A stretch of 64,000 bases of DNA from Epiperipatus broadwayi (GCA_028023455.1 JAQFVV010006310.1:2480001-2544000), one strand, 5' to 3'; numbered from the stretch's first letter, positions 11,871-24,239 are shown. A program made the numbers and translations. Notes: a model not told the origin generated them from the sequence alone.

Positions 11871-12554
11871 ATTATTATTATAACCTAATGCATCTTTGAT
11901 GCATTATACATTTATCAGGGCTTTTTCTATTAGTATTCAAATTTTAACATTCTAATGCTTCATTAACAATATTAACATTACCAATGTGCTGTAACTCTTT
12001 TATTTTTCATCTCTTTAGTCATTTCACTCTGTACATAACCAGTTTAACATTTTCTGGATTGAACATATGTCCACAGTCATTTTCATGCTCTTAAAAAAAA
12101 AACAGTAAAATATCAAAAAAAATATTAACAAAATTATTTTTGTTTTCATGACCATGATTTTGCCTATATGATAAGTTTTTTTTAAATGAATTGTAAATCA
12201 AACATTATACAACATAAAACTACAATAATTCAAAGGCAAATGAATTGTCTTTAATATAAAAGAATGTTTTCATTAAATTTAGGCTCTAAGATTCCAAATA
12301 ATCAATCAAAATAGTTTTTTTTTTTTATTTTTAATTAAATACTGTTGATATTTAAATTATTTTATTTTACTTTGTTTACACAGTGGCTAATATGAAAATT
12401 CTCAAAACATAGAGGGTAACATGAATAGTACATCATAGAAGTCCTTTGTATCCATATTTATGTTTATAACAGTGGATAAGATTATGAGATAATAATTGCA
12501 ATTTATTTAGTGAATATTTTGAAATTTTAAAATTACCATGATTTATTTATTTAT

Positions 12555-13725
12555 TATATGTGTAAACAAAAGAGTGATTTATATATTGCTTTTGTTGTTT
12601 TGATCAAATCATTTGATTCAGTTAATCAAACAAGTTATGGCATTATTTGAAAATAATTGGTTGTTCATCAAAATTTATTCATGTTATACAACTGTTACAT
12701 GATAAAATAAGAGTGACTATTATTACTACAAGTGGAATAAAAACTGTTGTTAAGCAAAAATGTCTACTTGTTCTAACATTATTTTCAATTTTTATGACTG
12801 CTTTCTTTGGAACTGTTTGTAGATGGTTTAATAAAACATGATCAAGATATGATATAGGTTTAATGATTGAATTTTTAATTTGTATTGTTAAAAACCAAAA
12901 TATTTATTTCTTGGATTCTATATTTACATTATGCTGATAATTGTGCTATTTTTTCCAATTCAAAAGATGACTTGCAGAATGTACTTAATGTTTTGAATGC
13001 AACATTTAAAGATTTTACTATAATAATTAAGTACAAAAAAACTCAAATTCTTTTATCGACTAGTGATGAAAGAAAAATCCTCAACAACTTTTAATTTGGA
13101 CAGTTATCTGCTTGAGAAAGTAAATGTTTAAATACATTTGTATGCTTATAAGTAGAAAAGTGGAATCAGATGTTGAGGTGCAATATAGAACACTGCTGTT
13201 TTTAACAAGTTAAAAGATAGAGTATTTCATGACAATGAAATAATAATTGCAACTAAGTTAGCCATACATAGAAATGTTATTTAATTATTATATAGAAATG
13301 GATACCTATTGTCTCTATGGAAAGGCAGGAAAAAAGATTCATTTTAAGGATGTTCTGCAAAATTTTAAAAACACAATGGCATTTTCATAAAACCAATCAA
13401 TATGTTGAATCACTGGATGTAGTACTATAGAATCTGCCATTGTAAATCCACCTTCATTGGGTTTAGCATGTAAAATGAAAGAACAATGTAAAACTTCCTA
13501 AAAGGTTGTTTTATAGTGAACTTGAGCATGATTTTCATGAGAGAAGTAGATTACATCTACTTTGTAACTATTATCTTAAATACATTCTATAGAAGTGCAA
13601 TATTGATTGTTTCCATTGAGACAATATGGTAGAGAATTAGAAAACTACAATTAGACATGATGTTGAATTATTTCAGAAAAAATGTCTGCTGATGATGCTA
13701 AAAGATAGCATCACAAGATATTAAA
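12555..13725 (+). pseudogene. LINE reverse transcriptase remnant (second LINE family)
   Basis: Frame-shifting translation gives, in order, an RT finger/palm block with SFDSVNQT (near 12610), IGCSSKFIHVIQLLHDKIR (12650-12710), VKQKCLLVLTLFSIF (about 12750-12793, matching a VKQGCVLAPTLFSIF-type motif), HYADNCAIFSNSKDDLQ (12925-12975, the catalytic YADD box with the second D changed to N), then KYKKTQIL, LKDRVFHDNE (near 13215) and a C-terminal block LPKRLFYSEL-like at 13495-13520. Several stops and frameshifts occur. The motif wording differs from the RTE-type copies elsewhere in the window, so this is a separate non-LTR lineage; I do not assign a clade. No upstream endonuclease domain was found. 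Confidence 0.85.
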
Positions 13726-13929
13726 CAAATAGAAATATGAACTACAATATTATTCATGTGAATGTATTTGTGTTTTACAGAGTGATTTGCATAATCATTG
13801 CAAAACTCATTTTTAGAACAGTTGTTTTTTCTTTTGTTGGAATTGGAATGGCCATGCTCATTTATGAGTGGTTGTTATATAGATGTATGCAAATAATTAA
13901 AAAAATAAAAGTATATAATAATACTTAAG

Positions 13930-15280
13930 AATAATGACTCTTGTTTAATGACTTTTGCTATAAAATATTGCTTTAGATATATGTATATGTGTTTTGCACC
14001 AATGTAGACTTGATCTATTAAGTATACATCTGTTTTAGCATTTCCCCTTAAATTGAATAGAATTATTAAATGTTGTGTTTAATATTTTTAATATGTAATA
14101 TTTTTTGTGCTACATATTTAATCTTCTTACCCCTAAATTAGGCTACAACTGGGGATTGGGATCATCAGTCTACAAATTAGTTCCAAGATTCGTTTAAAAA
14201 AACAAACGTTCCAAGATTCGTTTTAAAAAACAAACTTGAAGGTATGTGTTATATTAATATGAATAAAATATTTAAATTAAGAAGTTTATTTGAAATAAGT
14301 TTATTCTCAAAATTTTTATTTTTATTGACTTTATATTTTCAAAATTATTATTTTAATTTCAACATATATATCATTTTCAATTGCTAGTTTCAAAGAATTT
14401 ATAAATCTTTTATAAAATCTCATTTTTAAATACATCTTAATTAAATCTATTATGGGCAACAGTTGATTTCATTAATACCCAGAATAAACTGGTTTACAGC
14501 AAGATCGTGATACTCTTAAATATACAGAAAAACAAAGTGTCATTACCAACAGCAACTACACACAAATGAATATGATCATTCCATCAACAACAAAAATAGA
14601 TATAAAGACAAAAAGCAATAATATTATAATTGATATGAGTTTTGTCGTGACAAATCAATATAAAAAACAGACATATGTCCACATATAAAACATACTGGTA
14701 TAGTAATCTATTCATTTGTTAATACTGCTTGTTATCTCTCCATTGGATTCTATTCTCATCATATTTATCCATGAAAAGCAATCATTATTACATTTTTTAA
14801 AGTATCTGGGATACTGTATATAATGTAAATGAAGTTTGCAATCCCTCATAAAAACCATGCTCAAATTTTTTAAAAAGTCTTGCTTCATTCATTCATTTTA
14901 CACATCCAATCTAATGAAGATTTGATTTTACAATAGTAGATTCCATAATATCACTTTTAATAGTTGAAGGACATAGCAGTTAATTGGGTTTGCAATGTTA
15001 CAATCATATTTTTAAATTTTTTCTGAAAAAAATAAACTGTAATGCATTACAGTATCAATATGTGGAAAATTGTATTATTTATTAAACATGATATATTTAT
15101 AGTGAATGTTTTAAATGTCAAACTAGAAATGAATAAACTAAGTAATCAAGATATAACTATGATTGACATAGAATTAGCTCACCATGTGGTTAGAATCACT
15201 GAGAAAGATTTTTTTTAAAAATGCTATTTCTTTGAACATCAAAATAAGTACAAAATGTGACTTTAATTGTTTATCTTTTA
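13930..15280. other. AT-rich sequence with a 28-bp tandem pair
   Basis: TTCCAAGATTCGTTTAAAAA followed by AACAAAC is present twice in tandem at about 14180-14236. The rest shows no gene. Confidence 0.5.
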
Positions 15281-15284
15281 TCTT

Positions 15285-15445
15285 TATTTATTTAATTAGT
15301 TATTTTTTGTGTAAACCTTTAAGCAATAAGTCGTTTAATTATTGCTCCATAAGTTTACTCTATAAATCACAATTCAGCTTTGTCACTTCCATCACACAAA
15401 CTTTTTATAAACTTCCAAGTAACAAATCATTCAGTTATTTAATTA
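15285..15445 (+). repeat. Degenerate family A tails
   Basis: Two blocks end TTTAAGCAATAAGTCGTTTAA and CTTCCAAGTAACAAATCATTC, matching the tail of the family A repeat (CTTCTTATGAATTYCNAGCAATAAATCATT). The 88-codon frame here is a chance reading through them. Confidence 0.35.
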
Positions 15446-15629
15446 TTTAGCGAATTGTCCTTGTTTGTTATACTGTATTATAATTATAAAAGAGTTATTT
15501 ATATATATAATAAAAAAGCAGTAATAATAAAATATTATGTTTGAAAAAATATATTATATAAAAATCACAAAACAATTTTACATTTCATGAATCTAGTAAT
15601 TACAGTGATGTTAATGCTTTGTATAATTT

Positions 15630-15725
15630 TATATGGTAGTAGAGTCGAAGACTCAGTAATTCAAAATCATGAATCATGATCCAGTTCTATATCTTCCAAT
15701 ATTAGAATTTCTTCAATTTATTTTT
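15630..15725 (+). repeat. Family A tRNA-like repeat copy
   Basis: Reads ATGGTAGTAGAGTCGAAGACTC, then AATCATGAATCATGATCCAG, then TCTATATCTTCC, following the family A order of A-box-like head, GATCATGA-type middle and CCAGYTCT block. Confidence 0.55.
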
Positions 15726-15999
15726 TGATAGTGCTTGGTAATAAATCTAGGCTTCTGGTTAGGCCTAGAAGTGTTAGAATCTGATTGTTGATTTTATTTT
15801 CTTAAATATACTTAAGAACAGTAATTGAAGTTTACTTAGATATTGAAATAAAAGCAAAGTGATATCACAGAAATCAAAGAGTGAAAAGAAAGGTGGTCAT
15901 TTTTATACTCTAAGAAAAACTTTTATGTTTGCTACTTACCAATACATTTAAGAAAGAACGTGGGATCAATAGAAGATATTCAAGTTTTATTATCCAAAC

Positions 16000-17160
16000 T
16001 AATTTATACTTAATAGAAAAAGGAACAAGAAGGCAATTTTCTATGGAATAAAATTTCTCACTGCAGTGCATATTCTAAATGGATATTACAATCAGCAAGT
16101 AGGATTCAGCAAAGGTGCCACAGGATTGTTGTAATTTGTTTTATTTATTGATTATAAATACCACTTGAACTTATACTGAAATCTACATAAAACTTCACTT
16201 TCCTCTTCTGACAATCTTTTATAACTAGAACCTGTATTAGTACCAATAATATATTTTATATTAATTCAGAGCTATCTATTATAAGCATAAATAATAAATA
16301 CTAGATATTGAATCATATGATACTTTGTTTAATATACTAGTTTGTATTACTATTTTTATCAATATTTTCAACACAGTTCTTGCATTGCTTTTATTAAATA
16401 AAATTCTGAAAAATGTTTTGCTCCTTTTTGATTTGTTAATTTAATTATCTGACAGTTTTGACTGTCTAATAATCAGAATGGGAAACGCCACTTGTATCAC
16501 ATTATTTTTTGTTCATTTACATAAATATACAATGCACACATGTAGATGTATACTATTATTTATTTATAGGTATGACTGAAAAGGAATTTGCTATTAACTG
16601 AAAAAAATTATTTGAGGTCTTGAAGAAAGGAAAAAAGGTAAATTCCTCACGCCTACTCCATATGTTTTTCATTCCAGCTTTTATTACTATATGATTATTC
16701 ATATAGTAAATGAACTTGGGTGATCTGATCATCAACATGCATGAACCAGAGCAGTGAGGTGATTGGCTTTTCACTCTGAATTTAAAATCATGAAACACCA
16801 TGATCTTTCTTCTCAGTTGTCTGATAGTTATTAATCAAAACGTTTTTTTAATGGCAGAATGCATGTATGTGTGAAAAAAAATTAAAGATATTTACAGTTA
16901 TTATAAATAAAATTAAATTATAATCCATATCAATAAAGTCAGCAACCAGAGCAGTGTATGGAACTAAAGGTGGGGTTCTAAGAATCCCCTAATTGTAAAT
17001 CCTGGTTTTCGTTTTTTGACAATCTTTTATTAAGATTGAATAAATTGGAATGACTATATAATATTAAATAAAACAATGTTATATTTTGTGAAGTTGGAAG
17101 AAAAGTGAAAAGATAATTGATTTAAAAAGTAAACAAATATTGAAAACACAAGTTAAATAG
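16000..17160. other. AT-rich sequence, no gene seen
   Basis: ACCAGAGCAGTG occurs twice (16743 and 16946), hinting at a diverged repeat. Nothing else is recognised. Confidence 0.4.
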
Positions 17161-17164
17161 TATT

Positions 17165-18922
17165 TATTATAAATAAAAAGTGAAAGAAGAGTATTATTGA
17201 GATCGATGGTATATTAAACAGAGTGACAATATTAATTATTGCACTTAATAAAAGATACCAAATGCAAATAATTTGAGTTTATGCCCCAACAATTTTTATT
17301 CTAATGAAGAAATAGAGAATTTTTATATGGATGTACAAATGCTTTTGATCAGACAAAATAACATTTTAAAATTGTCATGGGAGACTTTAATGCTAGAAGT
17401 GGTAAACAAAAGATGTAAGGGTTGTGGAAAAATTTGTTTATAATAACAAACTTGTCGGATTCTTGGAAGAAAAAAATTGCCTGTTATGAATATTTGGGGA
17501 GGGGGGTAATAAATGAAATGACATGTAAGCATTCAAATAAAGATACACACCTAAATTGGGATGTTTTGACTAACAGAAAGTCTGTATTTCAACATTGTAA
17601 TACTCTTAATAGATTCAACACTGGAAGTAATCATCACTTAAAGAAATGTAAAATATGTGTTAATGGAAGAGAGACAAAAATTTATTTAGAAAAATAATAA
17701 TCATAGTTAATATTTTTAATCTTAGAACCCTTTTAAATATTAACAGATTTAGAAGGTAGTTCAGATTTGAATAAAAAAAAAAAAAAACTGATACACTATC
17801 AAAAACTATAACAAGGACAGCTGGTACAAATAAGAAATAATTTTCCAGTAAATCTTTTACTATAACAAAATAATTTATGAAGGTGAAGGAATATGACATG
17901 ATCAACTAAAAAAAATTGAATATCTAGGATTCTTTTAAATGGTATGAAAAAAAAAGTTATTAATGATATAAGAAAGTATAATTGTGAATTAGCAAGGAAA
18001 ATTTTAGAAGAGAATAAAAGAATCAAAAATGTAAAATAACATCTTGGTTTGGGGGGGGGGGGTCTGCAATAAAAAAGAAAAGATTGAAGTATTACTAAAA
18101 TAAGAAATAACACCATAAAATATATGGAAGGGATTTATAAAGAATTATTTACTATTAAAAAACAACAACAAAGTATCCTGTATTATCATGCAATTGGATC
18201 TATGAAAGGAAAAGTTCCATGAAATGATGAAATTGTAATCAATATCTAAAAAGAAACAGGTGGAGAAATTGGAGAATTGGTGGCAGGATATATACCAAAT
18301 ATCTAAATAATAAAGATGTATTAGATTATTTGAAGAATGCAGCAATAATATTGATATTTAAGAAAGATGATATTAGAAATTATAAACCTATCAGTTTTTT
18401 ATTCAGTTCTATACAAAAAAAAAAAAATTTACAAAAATAATTACAAAACTTCCATAGTAAATTTTGGATTTTATCAATCAAAAAAAAAAAAAAAACATGA
18501 TTTAAAAATAACAAGCAAAATTTAACAGTCTTTTAGCACAGTGAATTACATCCAAGAATTGAGAGATGTTATGCAAAGGACCAATGAATATGAGTTTCCA
18601 TTTTGCTTTCAATTTGTTGATTAAGAAAAAGCATTTGATTCTAAAAACATTTATACAATAATTATAACTTTGCACCATCAAGATATAGTCTCAGGATATT
18701 GTTACATTCTGGAGAATATTTATCAAAATGCAAAATTAATGATTAGATTAATGGGGATACTAAAATTAACACTGAAAAAAATGTATGATAGGATGATTCC
18801 ACATCTCCAAAAGTTTTTGTAGCAGTTTTACAAGAAGTACTTTGTGAATTAAAATAGGAAGGTAGAAAGTAAAGTAAATGTAAATTATTTATCTAGATTT
18901 TGCAGATAATGTGATTATTTTC
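17165..18922 (+). pseudogene. RTE-type LINE, endonuclease and 5' part of reverse transcriptase
   Basis: Translation with frameshifts gives an apurinic-type endonuclease: NKRYQMQI, a VYAPT-like block near 17278, GDFNARSGKQ (17380-17410), VLTNRKSVF (17562-17590) and LNRFNTGSNHHL (17606-17640, the SDH catalytic box as SNH). The RT follows: NAAIILIFKKDDIRNYKPISF (near 18340-18396), FVD-stop-EKAFDS (18612-18641), SPKVFVAVLQEVL (near 18805-18845) and LDFADNVIIF (18892-18921, YADD box with D to N). The block order and wording are those of RTE-clade non-LTR retrotransposons. Multiple stops and shifts make it dead. The RT is cut just after the FADN box by an insertion and resumes at 20106. Confidence 0.9.
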
Positions 18923-18924
18923 CC

Positions 18925-20105
18925 AGGGGCCTAAATCCTAGTTCTTTTGAAAGAGGGAGCTGGGACAAGGGTGCTGTGGCGATTGTTACCAACGTTGGTT
19001 TTTCTCATTCACAAGATAGAAAAAATAACATTATGTATGGAGATTCTTTAACATTATCATCATGAATGATTTTATCCATGTATTATTGCAAAATAAATTG
19101 CAGTTTGAGCTCATGATTCTAATTGTGATTCATCTTATTTAATTTTATTACTTCCAATATTGTTATTGATAGGGCTGTCCTTTTGCTGTTCATGTGATTT
19201 TCCTGATGGATTAGAATGGTTTTCAGCAGAGACATTTTGAAGCTGTGGTTTTTTTTTCTTGTTCTCCATAGTTTTTCCATATTCGGGATTGCTCTCTTGT
19301 GAAGATATTCAAGGCCATTTAGAAAAACTGAACAGTAGATTGATTTAGTCCATATTTTATGTTATCTCCCAGTGTTTTCATATTTCTCAACTTATCAACT
19401 GCAAATTAGATTTCCCAATATTGTACTCCTAAAACTCTATTCATATTTGAATTCTAGCCTTTACAAATAATTCCTAATTGTACCTTTTAATTAAAATTTT
19501 CATTACACTCAACTTTACTGATTGAATGAGAGAGTCTGGTTGTTGGGAGGGGTTCCAGAGACCTAAATCCTTGTTCTTTTGAGGGGGAGGACTAGGATGA
19601 GAGAGCTGTGGGGATTGTTGCCAACGTTGATTTTCTCATTCACAAGAGAAAAAAAACGATATTCATAGCGGTTTTAGCGTTATTGTTATAAACGATTTTA
19701 TTCAAGTGTTATTGCAAAGTAAACTGAAGTTTGGCCTAATGATTTTAATTGCAAGTGATTCATCCTATTTAAATTTATTATTTCCAATGTTGTTATCTCC
19801 AAGTGTTCTCCTATTCTCAACTTATCCATCGCAAATTGGATTTCTCAATATTGTACTCCTAAAATGCTACTCATATTTAAACTATAGACTTTATAAATAA
19901 TTCCTAATTGTAACATTCATTTGTCTTTAATGGTTAATACACACCCATTCCACATTCCTTTCCCTTTTCATATGTATTTTTCCCCTTTCACCATGTTGCT
20001 CCTGAATTTCATTTTTACCATTCTTTGTAAATCTTTTATTTAATTGTATTTATACCTTTTTTTTTTTTTTTATGAATAAACTTTCATCACTGAGAGAAAA
20101 AAAAT
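18925..20105. mobile_element. Insertion inside the LINE, built of a diverged direct duplication
   Basis: Two direct copies, about 18927-19480 and 19556-19912, share CCTAAATCCT-GTTCTTTTGA, ATTGTT-CCAACGTTG, TTCTCATTCACAAGA and CAATATTGTACTCCTAAAA. The first has about 200 bp (19160-19365) missing from the second. The segment ends in a T-rich/AATAAA stretch and A run (20050-20105). The LINE reading frame continues directly across it, so it inserted later. The minus strand of both copies has protein-like stretches (for example SPPPQKNKDLGLWNPSQQ) but I recognise no family. Confidence 0.7.
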
Positions 20106-20328
20106 ATATTTCAGAGTTTTGGAAAATATTGCAAAACCTATGAAGTGACCATAAGAAAATAGAACTAAAGATAAATAAATATTAAAAAGTCTGAAGCAAT
20201 GTTCAATGGATTTACTCAAAAGAAAATAAAGAATGATAATAAGGAATTAGAAACAATTAACTTCTTCAAATAACTTGGTCATATTATTAATATAGAAGGA
20301 AATATATTAAATAAAATTAATAATATGT
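20106..20328 (+). pseudogene. RTE-type LINE, middle segment after the first insertion
   Basis: Continues the RT thumb region: SEFWKILQNL, then KSEAMFNGFTQKKIKNDNKEL, then INFFK-stop-LGHIINIEGN. These match the conserved MFNG...LE...YLGQIVS-type block of RTE elements. It ends near 20328 where a second insertion (palindrome plus tRNA-like segment) begins; the LINE resumes near 21085. Confidence 0.85.
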
Positions 20329-20735
20329 AAAAAAAAAAAAAAATTTAAATAATTCTTTTATGTAACTAACCAGCTAAAAAGATAGAAAAATAACAAAGTA
20401 ATCCACTTCTCAGTTAATTTGCCATCTTAGAAAATATCAGAAATCTTAAAAATCTAGACTTGTTATAAAACAATTGGAAATTGCAAGAATATTGTCATTT
20501 CATAAAAATATTTGAGGCCTTTTTGAATTTTATGATTTATTTGGACCTCAAATGCTTTTATGAATTGACAATATTAATGCAATTTCCCATTGTTTTATAA
20601 CAAGACTAGATTCTTAAAATCTCTGATATTTTCCAAGAATGTCAAATTAATTGAAAAGCAAATTATTTTGTTATTTTTCTACTTTTTAGTCAGCTATTTA
20701 CATAAAAGCATTATTTTAAAAAAATATTTTTATGT
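20325..20735. repeat. Palindrome of ~200-bp arms inside the LINE
   Basis: 20325-20530 and 20531-20735 are inverted copies almost back to back. Shared strings include TCTAGACTTGTTATAAAACAA (inverse TTGTTTTATAACAAGACTAGA), AATTTGAGG-type blocks and GAAAAATAACAAARTAAT. There is practically no loop. It interrupts the reading frame of the RTE LINE and so was acquired after it. Confidence 0.85.
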
Positions 20736-20954
20736 ATTATTTTTTTACTTCTTAGTTATATTTATATATTATTTTAAAAATGGTTTAAACGGCAAAAAAA
20801 TCTGACAAAAGGGAAAATAAAAAATACATTCTTTAACAAACGAATTCTTAAATTTAAATACCACGTGATTTATCTATTGACTTTTAAATTAATTTAGTTA
20901 ATTAAATATGAGTTAAATAATCAATGATAACATTTATTCTACAAATGTAATATT

Positions 20955-21025
20955 TCCATTGGCTTGGTTGTTAAGGAGTTTTTTTTTCAGAAGCTTAAAG
21001 AAGTGAGTTTGAATTCTAAATGGAA
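20955..21025 (+). repeat. tRNA-like segment in the second LINE insertion
   Basis: ATTGGCTTGGTTGTTAAGGAG resembles an A box, and AGTTTGAATTCT 45 bases later resembles a B box. It lies between the palindrome and the point where the LINE frame resumes, so it may be the head of a SINE. The acceptor stem is not preserved, so it is not a functional tRNA gene. Confidence 0.4.
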
Positions 21026-21084
21026 ACAGATTTTGTTCATTGTTAAAAATTCAAAAACGTGGACATATGGATATAGAGACAGAA

Positions 21085-21580
21085 ACATATACAGACAGGG
21101 GTGTTTTTGGTAGAAATAATTTAATATTAAATGGAAATGTGTCTGTGTGTTTGAAAAGGAAGGTTTTTAGTAAATGTATTTTACTGATTCTTATGAATTT
21201 GAGACTTGGAAACTTATAATAGCTATACACTGATTTCAGATTACTTAATGCAATATAGAAAGGTGTATTTAGGAGTAACAAAAATGAATTAAAAATAAAA
21301 TATTTATGAGTGAGAAAATAGGTATCATTGAAAGAATTAAAAGATTGAAATGGAACTGAGTTGGATATATTTTTAAAGAGACAATAATATAAACAATTGC
21401 ATTCTTAAACTCTCAAGTTCAAGAGATTGTAAAGACCTATAAAGTGACTACATATGAGATGAATAGATTAAATAAAATAGTTTGCTGGTGTGATATGAGA
21501 GTCTGAAGATCAGAGAAACTGAATTTAATTTAGATGGACCTCATTGTCCAATGAAGTAATAATGGATGAAAATAAGGAAA
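21085..21580 (+). pseudogene. RTE-type LINE, 3' segment
   Basis: GVFGRNNLILNGN, LKRKVFSKCILLIL, a diverged FETW, then IERIKRLKWNWVGYIF and a SQVQEIVKTYK-like block. This follows the C-terminal order of RTE proteins (AFG..., LKRKVF.QC.LP..., ETWTL, LKW.WAGH). Stops and shifts are frequent. It completes the element begun at 17165. Confidence 0.85.
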
Positions 21581-21670
21581 GATGTTTTTATAGCTATATT
21601 AAACATTTTTAATTTTTCAAAAAAAAAAGATATGTATATTTGTAATTATATGTTGGATTATTTTCATCAG

Positions 21671-22065
21671 CTAATGTTAATTGTTAAATGTTTTTAGAAA
21701 AATTCAAACTATTTAAACTTTTCAAATACCTTAAACCATTAGTAATAGCACATACACTAGTATAAAATATAACCAATGACCGTACTAGTAAAGGAATTAA
21801 ACAAAAGGTCTTTACATTGGGGAGTATTGAATTAAAGTCAATCTTCTAACCCACTAGGCTATTCTGTTAAAAGCAAAAATCAGAAAAAATTTCATTTACT
21901 GATCTATGCAGGTCCCCCTGATTTCTTCATTTTAAGGGTAAGGTTGATAAATAGTTTTCAAACATTAGGAATTAGCAGATGGGGTTGTTTGACATTATTA
22001 TGTGAGTAGTCCAACATACAATTACAACTATACTACTATCATTATAAACTTTCAGTTATAATATA
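21671..22065 (-). mobile_element. Deletion derivative of the terminal-inverted-repeat Penelope element
   Basis: Left part (21671-21753: TTAATTGTTAAATGTTTTTAG ... TTAGTAATAGCACAT) matches the left terminal repeat of the elements at 52.9 and 54.3 kb. The interior matches 54560-54720 of the larger element (ATTTACTGATCTATGCAGG, then GTTGATAAATAGTTTTCAAAC and GTTTGACATTATTATGTGA). The right end keeps only AGTCCAACATACAATTACAA, the outermost part of the right terminal repeat. A tRNA-like block reads on the minus strand at 21785-21875 with B-box-like CTTTTGTTTAATTCC. Confidence 0.65.
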
Positions 22066-22489
22066 GTGGACATTATATACATATATATTTATTAAAATAA
22101 AATGTTATACAAATAATAGTAAATGTTTATGTGTTCTGTATGTGTTTATATATGAATGCATCTAAAAATAATTATCGCATGTTTATATACAGAAACAATA
22201 AATAATATAATTGTATTTTATGGTACTGAAGAAGACTTATAGACAGTTGACAATGTCAGCTAAGTTAATGAAATAAAGCATTGTGAAAGGTGCAAAGAAA
22301 GGAGTGATTTTTTAAAATCTTTTTAACCCCTTCTAGTTTGCTTTTTTTTCTGTAATGCACTTATTTTTTTAATGTTATATTACTAATATCTACATTGTTC
22401 AGCAACATCTATAGAATAGTAGTGATAATAATTGATTCCAGCCAACAGATAATATTATTTCAAACTGCTGAGAGAAAGCAACCAAATTA

Positions 22490-23010
22490 TACATGAATAT
22501 TTTCAATGACTTTTGTTTTTTTATCAATGCATCTTCCAGTTATATTACATCATAACCATCCATTAACACAAAAAGTGAGATCACCTTCTCTCACTATGCA
22601 TGCATTTTGTGAACAACCTCACTTATTGGATGAGCTAAAAGTATCAAATAATCTCTACGTCTGAGTTGGCAGCTCAATATGTTTTCATAAAGCACTAAGC
22701 TAAATGTTGTTATTTGTGAAAATTTTATTAACTTCACCTATATACATTTAAAGTGTATTATAAGTATTTAACACATATTACATAATATCACTGGTTTCTA
22801 TTTACTTTTAGCACTTTTGAATAATCATTGAATATTTTCAATTTCTTTTTAATTATCAGTGCTCTTCATCTCCAATATATCACAAACATTCACCAATGCA
22901 GAAAGTCATTTGATGAGCAAAAGTTGTTCATGAAATATTTATATAGTGATAGAGTTTCTTCATTGGTGGATGATTGCAATATGGTGACATAGAGATAAAG
23001 AATACACTAA
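22490..23010 (+). repeat. Interspersed repeat family B, two copies
   Basis: Copies at about 22490-22720 and 22860-23010 share a TATCAATGCATCTTCC-like start, ATTACATCATAACCATCCATT, AACACARAAAGTGAGA, CTCTCACTATG and GAGCTAAAAGTATCAAA. Related copies occur at 39930-40060 and 40350-40500. I recognise no family and no coding content. Confidence 0.5.
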
Positions 23011-23709
23011 TTTAAAAAAACCTTGAAAATATTTATTTACAGTGCAATAATTGTTCATTCCTCCATAAGATCTTTAAATTTTATCCTGCATGAGAGTAGT
23101 GTAATGAAGAAATATCAAACTATCAACAATGAAGATTTAGACATTTGACATTTGTAGCTTATTCACATAATGCATGTGTATGAAACATAGTGGCCTGCCT
23201 TTCTGTGATGGTTAATGTGCAATATGATGGAGTTAATATGAAAGATGTATTGATAAAAAGAAAAAAACCTTGAAAACACCTCTATATATTATTATGAAAT
23301 TTTATGAACATTTGCAGAATGTCATCAAATGTTATCGGAGTTGAATAATGTAAACAGATGGGGGTTATGACAATCATCATTACAGAACTATCACTAAATA
23401 TCAATAGATAAGAAAATAAAATATTTTTCTAGTTTTATTGTTTAATAAAAAGTTTTAAAGCTTAAAAAGTCACAAGTGTCTTAAAAGAAAGAAGCAATGA
23501 AAAACCATCGTTAAATTCTCCTGATAATCACGTGCTTTTAAATCTCAAGACGACCAATTAAAATCATTGAATTTTTAAAACAATTTATCTTCGCTCTTTT
23601 AAAATAAAAATAATTTTTATTTCTGAAAATATTATAAATTTTATATTATATATCTTTAGAATTATATGAAATACCTTTTTTTTTTTTAATATTAAAAATC
23701 AAAAATGGA

Positions 23710-24235
23710 ATTTTGCAATGTTGTAGTTTTCAATAGGCTTTACTCAGAAAAAAAATAAATAAAGATTAAATAATTATAAATTAGAAAAAGTATCAACTGC
23801 AAATATCTTTGATTATTAATATTGATGTAAATACAAATGATAAAATTAACAATGCAATTAAACTTGGATAAAGTATTTTTGATAGAAATAACTTAATTGA
23901 AGGAAATATGCTTATGGGGAGAAAAGTGTTCACTAGATGTATTATAATAGTTCTTACATAAGGATCTGATATCTGGACACTTTTCAGAAGAGTAATAAAG
24001 AGACTTCAAATCATTCAATGAAATATGAAGAAATGTATGGTGGAAAATATTTTAATAAGAGAACAAATATGTATTTGTGGCATCATTGAAAAAATTAAGA
24101 GACTAATATAGAGCCGGACCAGACACATTGTGAAAGAAATGATAATAATTGGACATACAAATTTTTAACCTAGATCCCAAGAGATTAGAAAAGACATACA
24201 AAGACCATTTGTGGAATGAAAGAAAGATTTGTTAT
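23710..24235 (+). pseudogene. RTE-type LINE 3' fragment
   Basis: SIGFTQKKNK, KLEKVSTANIFDY, INIDVNTNDKINNAIKLG, then SIFDRNNLIEGNMLMGRKVF and TRCIIIVLT-stop-GSDIWTLFRRVIKRLQ, followed by IIEKIKRLI and RTRHIVKEMI. The order is that of the RTE C-terminal half, matching 20106-21580. 5'-truncated and with stops. Confidence 0.85.
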
Positions 24236-24239
24236 AATT

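Noticed and set aside
13688-13715. CTGATGATGCT...AGCATCA hairpin resembling a hammerhead
   Set aside because: A stem forms but is followed by CAAG rather than GAAA, and it lies in the decayed LINE C-terminal coding region.
17660-18116. Two overlapping minus-strand frames rich in Phe and Leu
   Set aside because: They are antisense readings of the A-rich RTE LINE on the plus strand.
22226-22265. CTGAAGAAGACTTATAGAC string suggesting another hammerhead
   Set aside because: The CTGAAGA core is present but no GAAA follows at the right place (TTGACAA instead) and stem I is not formed.
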